A stretch of DNA of 64,000 nt from Rugalucina vietnamica (taxonomy: Eukaryota; Mollusca; Bivalvia; Lucinida; Lucinidae), in assembly GCA_964017185.1 (NCBI GenBank), contig OZ024874.1:30976721-31040720 (forward strand). The letters run 5' to 3'. Below, piece after piece: positions 28,401 to 40,400 of this stretch. Every line of letters starts with the position of its first letter. The stretch's first letter is position 1. A program made the translations under genes and the position numbers. The notes under the pieces are model-generated. The model did no database searches and was not told the DNA's origin. It saw nothing but the letters and a program-made list of their open reading frames with translations.

Positions 28401-31400
28401 AGTCCATTGTTTGCTTCTTTTTGTAATCATGTATTCTTTGTTTGCATAGGTACAAGCCATGGTTTATTTGGTGGAGATGAGAGGGTGGTTTACTGGAAAT
28501 GTGAAGCTGGTCAGGTCCTCAAAGAGAATCTCACTATACCTATCATCAACCCAGCCAAGGAGAAAGCTCTGATGTTAGCCTCACAACAGGTAGGTGGCAC
28601 TTGTCATGGGGTGGGACTTTGTTGTCAAGGAGTGGGGCTTGGTTTTAAGGGGTTGGGCTTTTTGTAAAGGGTTGGACCTGTTGTCATGGGATTGGTCTTG
28701 TTGTCTTGGGTAGTTGGGTTTGGATGTCAAGGGTTGGCACTGGTTGTCAAAGGGCACTGAGACTCACATCATCAACCCAGCCAAACTAAAAGCTCTAAAG
28801 TTAACCTCACAACAGGTATGATGTTCAGCCTGATCTGGTGACATGTTTTCTTTTGCTCATAATGCACTTTTTCTCGCAATGATTCCATACATGTATAAGC
28901 ATGGCTTGAACACCCAATAATATTTCTCCGCTTTGACACTAAAGTAGATGTGTTGTATGTGCATAATAAACTAAAATGATTATTTTTACATATTTTCTGT
29001 TGTCATCCGTGTTTTTCTCTATATGGTTCGGCACAAATTAAACCATATCACCTGTCCTGATAAACAAAAGAATCACTGTATTTGAAGCAAATTTGTTCAA
29101 CAATTTACATCAACAATCAACTGACAACTGCTGTCACTGTATCAGAAGTAGCAAGAAGTATTTTCATGACCAAAATTTCCAGGTCCACTCTAAAATGGAC
29201 ATGCTACCGACCAACCTACTCACCCAGTCTTAATATGTTACACTTTTGTATTAAGTCTGTTGCACATGCAGCTTTTAAATGTTTATTTCACACCTGTAAA
29301 AGCATGTAAATGTTTTGGTTATGGTTGCACTTGCATGTTTGCACATTTTACAGCACATGGACAATCAGGAGCTTACACGTCGTATGGCCACTGGTACCCT
29401 GTTTAGCACGAGTGTTATGGCTAGAGCTATTGTAAAACTGTCAACTGACCCATCACACGCCATCAAAAATGCACAGGTAACTGTTTGTGTGTTGTATTTA
29501 TGAATTATGTAGATTATTGAAAAATCAGCCATTTCATACAGCCAATTGTGTGAAGACTTGGGCATTGAAGACAGCAAAAACTCAGTCACCATGCCTACAC
29601 TATGGCATCTAAGTTATATACAAAATTTGATTGTATAATATTTAGCAAGTAGTTGAATATGCACATTGCATATTTGATAAGGGTAGACACATTTTAATTG
29701 TCATTGTTTTTTGTTCACACAAACTTTTCTGAGTGTATTATGTCTGAGTCAGACATGAGTTTTATATGGTTATCAGAATCCAAAGACTATGTTTAATATG
29801 ACTTGTTGGGATATACATGTACATCAAAACACTCATGCCTTTCTGTTTGACTCCCATCAGAAAGTGGACAAAGCCTTAATGATTGTAAGTTTTGTTGTTG
29901 TTGTTTTTGTTCACCTGGTTTTGTTATTATTTTGCATGAATTTTGAATACATGTATATATATACTTTCTATTCCTAGTTTTCCTAAATTGTATTTTTGAT
30001 ATTGATTGGGGTTGTCTATTTTCATATATGTATTGCTGGTTGTATATTTTTGACAGACCCAATGTCGTAAACCAACTTATTTTCATGGATATTTGTTTTC
30101 ATTTATTCTTTTCTTCATGGACCTTTTCATCTTTGAACTTTTTTGTGGGTTGCAGAATTTGACTAAGCAAGAGCAATAACCTTTATTTTTTAAGGACATT
30201 GCCAAGGTTATTTTGTTTATGGCGGTATTTCACTTACTTTTGAAAATAAATTTCTCCCAAAAATTATTTGTGATTTTGGTATTCTGAATGTTTCCTGATA
30301 ACAGATGATGTCTGCATGTCTCTTGAATATTTAGTAATATATATTCTTTTGAGTGCTATGGTTTAGTGTTGCTGATTAAGGCCAGTTGCCTAATATATGA
30401 TGCGAGAAGACTGGTCTTCTGGGTTCCTGACCGGGTGCGACACAAATGGGACTATACAGTCACAGAAACAGGCTAGAAGCTTGAAATTTTGTATTTAAGA
30501 AGAAGAGGAATTGTACTATCGGAGTATGGAAAACAAAGGCGCTGATCAGCTGTGCAGTTACTGCACAGCTGATCTGCGCCTTTGTTTTCGCATAGACAAA
30601 AATCCGGTTTTCTTACGACGCGGCTCATATGCTAGGGAATCCTGATACAAGAAAAAAATCCTTGTAGAAATTCCGAATTTGTGCGACCAATAGATTTAAA
30701 ATGATAGGGTACAAATATTTTTCTATTAATAGAATCCACCAAAGGTTAGCAACTTCAAAGTGGAGATAGATTCTGAGCATTTTAAGGTCCCAGAGAAGAT
30801 GATGGTTCCGCTCAGAGGCAGTAAGGAAAGGTCACAGAGTGCACCAGCTAAAGGAGTGTATGTTGGTGAGTTATATTTTGTCATTAGATTAAAACACATA
30901 TGCAGTGAAGTATTATTTTCATGGCTGCATCAGTAAAGTTTCCTGCCAAGATATGCTCTAACCATGCTCAGTTGTCCAAGCAAGGCAAGCATATTTCTGT
31001 TTAGCCATTCAACCTATGTTATAACAAATATACAATGAATAAATTCTTATATGACATATAAGACATATATATGATATTTGAATAGTACATGATGTAGTTA
31101 ATGTTTTTTGTGACAATTTACACAGTTGTCTATTATATATATATTTACAGCACAACCAAGCAAAGATGGCAACATCGAGCTACCAGTAGAGTTCAAGGCC
31201 ACTGAGCCGGGGCACTACCCATGTCAGATAGTCCTGCGGGGTAGTGACGATGTCCGGGTGTTCAGGATAGAGTGTACTGTAAACCCAGAGGGCAGCACTG
31301 CAGAGCTGATCTTCTCGGCGCCAGTACACCAGAATGTCGCTCAAGAAATACCTATTGTAAGTATTATACTGAAGGACTGCTGTGTCATTCACCTTTGGCA

Positions 31401-34400
31401 GTTTTGCAGAGCCTTCAACGTTCCAGAAGGATCCCGGCTCTTAACACGGAAAAAGAAGAAGAAGTATCTTTCCCTTTAGTAGATGACATATTCTGTTCTT
31501 AAAGTTATTTCATTTGACAGAAATGTTTGAGTGTGCTAAATATGTTTTTTCATAAAGGAAATAAGTTCCCATAAATCATAAGACAAATTAACCTGATCAC
31601 ATGCTGCGGCAACAAAAATCAGACAGACTTGTATATATTTTTTGCAAAGACAAGATATGGTTTATCACCAGTCTTCGTTTCACACGTTCGAATCGCTCAG
31701 ATTGTCGAATGGTGGAATATAGAGATCAACCATGGTTTTCAGTGTTAACTGAAAACAACACTGAAAACCATGATTGATTGTTATATTCCACCACAGTTCT
31801 TAAAAAAAAAACTCAACTTTATTTTTCAGGTTAACATGACAAACCATGACTGGCCATTGAAAGCCCGTATAACTGGTCAGGGATTCCATGGTCCTGAGAT
31901 GTTGTTAGCCAAGGCGTATCAGACCAGTAAATACCCACTGCTGTTTAGACCACAGAATGAAAATCCTGTCTCTGTAAGTATGCTCAAATGACAACTGTTC
32001 TTGTCATTCTTCTATTATCCAAAGATCGCTAATCAGACAGACAGACAGACATAACTTTATTCACTTAAGCTCTTAAGCATACAAGGTTTTACAACAGAAT
32101 AAAGCTAGTATCTCGCTGGCATGTGAATTTCTCGCAAATATTTTGTGAATTTAGTCACAGACTTTCGCAGGAGTGTCGGATGAGTGTTGTGAGAATTTTC
32201 ATGTGTCGCAAACTACGGTAGTAGCGAAGGTTTTAAACATGTTTGAAAATTTTAAGCAAATTTTTTCACCAAAATATTTTGCAAGACTGTCACGCAACTG
32301 TCATGCGACAGTCGAATCAATTGATTATGCACTGTGTTAAAAAATCCAATAAATTTAAAATTTAAAATATTTGCTCTTGAACAATAATCTGTCGAACCAT
32401 ATGAGAGCATCAGAAAACCTCAAGTTTGTGAAAATCAAGGGTGCACATCATGTTTAAGTTGGTTTAGAAGATTTCATGGGATACCACTTTATGTACAGTA
32501 TTAGCTCGTTGAAACTCAAAGTTGACAGTTTCAGAGTTTCCTAATTCTGTAATATTGTCTGTTGCACCTGATGGCACAGTGGTACAATCTTCACATGCGA
32601 CAAACTTGGCAGTTTTCTTGGGTTCTTTGGTTTCTTCCACATCAGACCACAAAAATTCCAACTTTCTGAACCATCAAGGGCATGCAAATAAATTTTATAA
32701 GCTGTCTGTCTAACAGGGGCCAGTTGTTCAAAACTTTGTTAGCTTAATGTCATTGTTAAGACCTCAACTCGTTAAGTTAATGCCAACTACATAAGCAAAT
32801 ACACTTTTATTTTTTGTTGATAAAATGTGAGAATCCTTTGCATTGCAAAGGATTCTCACATTTTATCAACAAATAATAACAGTGTATTTGTAATATTCAT
32901 GTTTGAAATTTTAACGAATCATTAATTAACAAAGTCATTAATTTTTAACAACCGGGCTCTGATTGGTTGTGTAGGTGCATCTATCCATCCATCAGTCTGT
33001 GGCCAACAAAGAAAAAGAAAATGCTACATCTACAATGTTGCATTCTTCTTCTTCCAGGGTAAGCTGGTATTATCTAATACAGAAGATGGCACAGACCATG
33101 TATACCACCTGAGTGGGACAGCTGAGAAACCACTAGCCCTGGAACATATAGTGCTGAAAGGTCATGTAAGAGAAAGGTATGTACCTTAATGGTTCAGAGT
33201 TTTCTATCAGATAGATATGGAAGGTTTCAGAATTCTCATCTTACAATCGCTTCTGTCTTTTGAATGCAAGCTCTTTACATTACGGCCATCGATGATTACA
33301 GTGGCGTAGTTGGCTGTACAAAGCTGTAGGATTTTGGTTATATGAGCCAATAATTTTTCTCTATAGCTCAAGAAAGTTCATAACTGTGATTTTTAGCTTA
33401 TTTGAAAGCATAGAGTCAACAACTTTGATGTGGTAAAACCTTAACAAACAGTGGATTTTATTGAGCCAGCATTGCTCAGTTTGTACACTATCTTGTTTGC
33501 TTTTACTTCCGAAATTCAAGTTTTATCATCTTTTTACTTTCACCAATAAATGTAAATGCACTGATTTTTCTTTCAGTATGACCTACAAAGTCAAGGTTCC
33601 AAATTTGACCAGAAAGAAATTATGCTACAGGGTAAGTCAAGAATTTGTATGGCTTCAAGTTAAATTTTAGAGACCAAGGAAATTATATTATTGAATATTG
33701 AGTGAACAGCAAAGGTGCTGTATGTGTAATGATGTTTGCCTTTGTTTGAAGTCATATTGGATTTCTCCCTGATTTATTGATATTCTAAAAGACAGATACT
33801 GCATGGACAGAAGTATTTGAGCCGCCAACATTTGAAAAACAACAATATGCATATGCGAAAACAAAGACGCAGATCAGCTTCGCGGTAACCGTGAACCTGA
33901 TCAGCGCCTTTGTTTTTGCTACACGGATAGTACAATTCCTCTATTTTCTAAATCCAAAATTTCAAGCTTCTGTCCATCTTCTGTAACTGCACAGACCGGT
34001 CTGTGCCTGACCTGTTTGGAAACCACAACATTGGTTTCCCCACGAGGCGGCTCATTTATATCCTTGTTACATTAAAATGGTTTAATACTTGCTTAAACTT
34101 ATCTCAAAAAGATATTATCACATCACTGCTTTATATCATATGTGCATGAAATTGTTTCAGGTTGAGTGTGACCTCCCCATAGTAAGTGGTGACCAGTCAC
34201 TGACAGTACTACAGGGCAAACAAGAGTTCTACACCATGACAATATCACCTGTACGACGAGGCATCTTCAAGGGGGTCATATCATTTGTAGCTGGAAAGAA
34301 CCCTCTGGTGTAAGACTTCTTGCTATGTTTTTTCTGTTCATCATACATGTAGTCAGGGTTTTAATTTAGGGGACCAATGTCCCTCTGCAGGCGGTTTCTG

Positions 34401-37400
34401 AGGGACATTTTGATGATATTGTTGAGAATTTGGGGTCATTTACTTTCAGGCAGCAGAAATATATGAGAATTTCAGGGAACATCACTGTCCCCTCTTTTGG
34501 AAGGTCATTTGAGGCCAAAAGGTGTCAAAATGCATTTTTTTTTTCACATCGGAAAACCCTGTGTAGTTCATTCTTATCATTGAAATGGTGGCATTGACTG
34601 ACAAAGCTATTTTGAAAGCCATGACTTATATGTAACCTGAGAACGAACAAGTTTTTAGCTTCAACTATTAGTTATTTTTATGCCAGCAACATTTCATTCC
34701 AACTAAATATAAAAATAAGTTTTCATTCAAGTTTTGAAAAAGTTCATTCACATCATATTTTGAATCCTCCATTTGTGCTGTTGATTATGCTTCAAGCAAA
34801 ACCTTGCATCTGTTTACTTTCCTCTAAAATCTACTGATCAGTCTCATTATAATGCTATCTTTGGTGTCCATGGAAACAGACCGAAATATAGGTGAAACTG
34901 TGTTATAATGAGGTTAATAACTTACAAGAGACATACCAAAAGAATCATTTGGGTAGCCTCGGATCCAATAAATACCGGATAGGTAACTACGGTATATTTA
35001 TGGTATTGATTGGAAATATGTGGTCTCGGCTAGATTGTCAAAGCTCTAATTGATCAAGTTTAAAAACTGATAATTTAATTATTTGAGCAAATATCCATGA
35101 TATTTTTTCATAAAGCAATAGCCTAATATATTAACTTTAAGACAGTATCATTTTATTTCTGGAGAAACCAACATGTTCTGCACAAATCGTCAAGAAAACT
35201 AGGTATCAAATTTCACTGTTTTCAGCTTTTTTGACAGAAAATCACCAGACTTTGGTAAAAATGAAGGAAAAAACTCCATTTGCATTCAAATTAACTTAAA
35301 ATTTTTGATCAAACATGATATAAACCTCTTATTAGAGCCTTAATTGTCACTTAAACTCATTTTAGACCATCCAAATGTGTTTTGTGATACTTAAAATCAA
35401 GCAGAGACAACATGAATTGACACCCACTTTAGTGCCTTATCCGGGTTATTTTGGATCCGAGGGGTAGCCAAGCCATTGCCATGTCATTGTGAAAACCACA
35501 TTAAAGTGACACCATTACATGAGGTTATATTAGATTTATAATTACATGAGCATTCACGCAAATTTCTTCTCTCGCCAGTGAGGTTGACAGTGACGGGGAT
35601 GAAATGCCTGAAGATGATGAAGAAATTAAAGAATATTACGGCTACCGAGTCTGGTACTCTCTAGAACTTCACGTCAAACCAGCAGCACCTGAGAAAGTTC
35701 TAGAAGTTACTTGTGCTTGTCAGGTAGGCAAATAAATATTGGTTTATGATAATAATAGTAATAATTCTTGATTCCTGAACCTTAATGTCAGATGCTCAAT
35801 TGACGGAAACATGTGTATTAACCAAAATCTGTGGTCAAATTTTTATTTTATTTAAAAAAAAATAAAAAAAAAACACATGCATATATAACTGACACTTCAT
35901 GAACTAACAGATTACTTTAAAACTGTGGCAAAATCATCTGCCGTTATGTATGTGTTTTAATTAGTTCAACTGTCTTTTGTGTACTAAAATTTTTCATTCT
36001 GTTTTGCAGAAGAAACAGTTATTAGAGGTCATAGTTCGAAACCCCACCCCAGAGACAGTGACCCTTGAGGCTCAGATTGAAGGGCGTGACCTGACAGGGC
36101 CATCATCCATAACCCTTAACCCAGGAGACAAAGATGTGTATACACTACAATATGCACCAGCTATCATAGGAAAAACTATGGGAAGGTATGTTAAAAGTCA
36201 TAATATTCATAAAAAAAAAATGCATCTGTGCAAACAATTTTCAAACACTTGAAATTTGATAACCCGCAACCCATGTATAATTAATTATACACCATACAGG
36301 CGTTCTCAAGTTAAAATCATCAGTCAGTCAAGTATTGCTGTTTATGTTTATTCTTGGTTTATCAAGCAAACAATTTCCATGTCATTTTGATAGAATTAGA
36401 GCTGTATCGGCTAAATGTATTTTTCAGTTTGATATTCTACCATGACCTGGTAGGAGAGTTTTGGTACTGTCTCAAGTTGAATGCTACATCACCACCACAG
36501 ACCACACTGCCACAGATGGAATGTGAACTTGGAAGGTAATTGAGCCTGTGCCTGAGAAAACCAACAATTTGGGTTTCCAACCAGGTCTGACACAAACCGA
36601 GCTGTACAAGCACAGAAGATGACTTGAGGCTGGAAATTTTGGATTTAGAAAGTAGAGGAATTGTACTATCCGTGTAGCGAAAACAAAGGCGCTGATCAGC
36701 TTCGCAGTTCGCAGTTACTGCGAAGCTGATCTGCTCCCAGACCTGTCAACCTCCTGAAAATTCTAAGAGGGAGATTGCGCGAAACAGCAATTTTTCGACC
36801 AAATTAGCATGCAACTTACGCGCGCGCTTTAAGACCTATAAAATTTCAAGGAGGGAGATTTTTTCTTCAGGAGGGAGATTTTTTTGCAGCTTTTCAAAAA
36901 GACAATACTTGTTATTGGCAAAAAAAAGGAGTATACCGCTAATTGAGACGGTGTCATACCTTATGTATTGAAAATTCGCTTGTGCAATTTTCTATAAAGC
37001 CTATGATGCAAAAACCGCGAAGAAACGATCAAATTCGATCGAAAAATCAGTTTCGACATTATTTCTACCAAGGGCGCGGCCATATTGGTAGTTTTCCCAA
37101 CGATCATTTGTTACATGAAATCTGATTGGTACCGAAATCAGCCTAAAAAGTTAATGGCCAATCACAAAGATTGTTTTATCTTTCACCGATTTCATGCTTA
37201 AAATAGATCGGAGAACCTCGAATACACCCGAGACTTGCTAAAAATAGGCTAAAAACGATCGGAACGATCGAAAATTCCCGAACTCAACCGGAAATTTGCA
37301 ATGACCTTGACTTTGTTTGTGTAAACACGGAAAAACCGGGATATGTTTTCTTTTTTGTTTCGGATGTTAAAATTAACCGGTAGACAGCCCGAAATCCGTT

Positions 37401-40400
37401 AGTTTGGCGTTTTAAATTGAAATCGGACGGGAGGTCGTAAGTCCATGGCAAAACCGTTAGAATAACGGGATACCCAGGAGAGTTGACAGGTCTGTCTGCG
37501 CCTTTGTTTTCGCATACGCAGATTGTTGATTGTTGATTGTTGAGGTGGCTCAATTATATGGTCTTATTGATTGTTCAGAAACATTTACAAGATCTTAATT
37601 AATAGCAAAGAAACTTGAATTTGGAAGGCAGCACATTCGAGCATATTAGCAAAAATTAAGTTTTCTTAAAAGTTTCTAAACTGCCTTATTGTTATTCCAT
37701 ATAAATTGAGGCGCATTCTCAAAAAATTTTGCTCAGTTGCTCATATTTGTTACAATAGTTCATTCTATTCTTTATCTCAAATTTCAAGTATTAAACTTGA
37801 GCATAAGAGGCTTGTTGATGTCTAATTGCCTTGTAATTGGTTATATATCCCAAAGAAGCATATAGCAACTCTGCTGTTCCGAACCCTTGTTCCTGAATGA
37901 TCTCCCATCACCTAAATGACATCAACTTTTACATTTTCAGATGGACAAAACAGAACATATGTCTGGACAACCCGACTGGTGAGACCCTGGAACTGATCCC
38001 CACAGTCTCCAACACAAACAACTTCTCCCTGGAGCGGGACAACGAGAGACCAATCATCATGGGTCCCCACTCCCAACTAGAGATCCCCGTACACTTCATG
38101 CCGTCTACCCTAGGGCAGGGAGACCATCTGGCTAAGATTATCTTCCATAGCGAACAAGTAAGTAGTTCAGTTAACAAACTGTTCCATAATTTAACTGTGG
38201 CCTCCACTTGAACAGAAACCTTAAAGAAAAGATTGACATCACTACTGTTGAGTCTTTAATGCTGCTGAATTGCCGGAATTGAATGGCTTTGGCTAACATA
38301 AGTTAGGACACCAACATTTTGCTGCTAGAAAAGCACTGTTTTGAGTTTGCTAAGCAGTATGGTTTTGAACTTTTATCTAAATTTGAAAACAGTATGAAAA
38401 AGCAAACTTTGCTTTTTCATACTGTTTTCAAAATTTAGATAAAAGTCTCTGTTCTGCCATTTTAAGAAGAGTGCTATAAGCAACAGAATTGGAACTTAAT
38501 TACTGGTGAACTGTCTTTGTGAGGCTCGCTCAAAAACGTTGTGGTTACGTGACTGACAGTGCCAACATAACCCTAGTTATTTACTAATCTATCAAAAGAA
38601 ATGTTTTAATATTTTTGCTGGAAATTAAAATTCTCCAAGTACATAAAGATGCGTCTAAATGTTATCCATTTTCAGCTAGGAGAGTGGGTGTTTGTGGCCT
38701 CAGGGACGGGTCTGTTACCCCACACCCAGGACCCAGTCAGTGTCTACACCGTGGCAGGATCTAACACAACTCTCATCATACCATTCAGGAATCCTATGGA
38801 CCATGCTGTATTGTGTGAAATAGTATTGAGAGGTAGGTTTTTGGCACTTGGGTTGAGGTACATCTACATCATGACGAATCTGTGTTTTGCAATATGTGGA
38901 AAGAGAGGGTAGTGACAATGTTGCAGAACTTTTGCACCACTTCTTCAGAATTTTGGAATGCAAAAAGATAGCAGTGTCATATTTATCTTGAAATTGTTTA
39001 AAAAAAAAGTAATTGATTTCGCAAATGATTGTAACTGTTTCTGTACCTCAATTTTCAGATATTGAGCTTTCTGTTACTAGGTTAGTTGGATCATACAGTT
39101 TATTATTAGGCTGGCATTAATCTTTTAAGGACATATTTTCATTCAAATACACATTTTTTAAATGTGGTTAATTTGAAATTAATTCTTAAGGACTCCCTTT
39201 CCTTGAATTGTTCTAAACTTTAAAACTATCTTTATTATTCTCATTTGACACCATATATTGATTTCAGATGGCAAAGCCTCTTTAGACGACATCAGCACTA
39301 AAGATTCTGATTCCCCATTCTGTCTGTTGCTCAAAAAGAAATCCTCTGTGAGAGTCGGACCAAAGTCTACTCTGGATATCCCTGTATGCTTTGCTCCGAC
39401 GGAGATGACAATGTATGAGGCACTGTGTACCGTCATTGTCAGGAAGGAGGACGGTGGGAAATGGAAATATTCGCCCACTGATGCCGATGGGTAGGTCCTA
39501 CTGGGAAAAACTAAAAATGAGCTCTTTGTTCCCATCTTAAGGGGCTTGTATTCTTTAGTATACAAATGTAGCTTTCTCTGTAATTCACTCTGTAATTCAA
39601 TATGTTATGATTTTCAACTTAAAGTTTAGCTAAGCCAAGCTTTTATGTTTGTCTGGTATTAGTTTTTGCTTTCTGCATTCTAGGAACTACCCCTTGACAA
39701 TGGTTCACAGTTGCTATATACACATATAATCAGTATATTCTAACTCAATTTTCTTTGTTACAGTTTCCTCCTATCAAGAACTACTGGTGAGGGCGTCAGT
39801 GAGATTCGCTGGATATTCCCCATCCAGGGTATCCCCGAATCTCGACCAATCAAAGAATCCTACGGTGCTGTGATCAGTTGCCAGGCCAGGGACAGGCTGG
39901 AGGAGCGACTAGAGGTCACCCTGGCAGGTGTTGCCCCTTCAACCTCAGGGCAGCATAAGAGTATTATCTCCAGATCTGTGACACCGAAGGATAAAACACC
40001 GAAAGTGCCGAGCAGCATTGTGGTGGGAGAAAGTGAGTATATCAGGAAAACATGTCCGTGTAATGTATACCCCTTGAACCCCGCTTTTATATAGCAAAAA
40101 GGGGGTATACAGGGGTATACCTATTTTTCTTATTTTTGCTCCAAAACATAGATTGTGGGTACTCGTTAGAACTGCCTCACCGAGGCGGTTCTGATGTGTA
40201 CCCACAATCTATGTTTTGAGTAATATTGGAATTTTTCTATTGAAAATTTTCATTTTTGACAACTTCAAAAATTTCTGTATATTGCAGGGGCAAGTTTTCG
40301 TGATGAAAATGTCTCCGTCCCGTGCAACAGCTAAATAGGATGTTTGATTGTAAATGAGGGACATCTTTGCTATATTGCTATATTATTATTAAAGCGTGTG

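Noticed and set aside
37284..37553. 89-codon open frame on the - strand
   Set aside because: It crosses the junction of the nested hAT-like element and the MITE; a chance frame.
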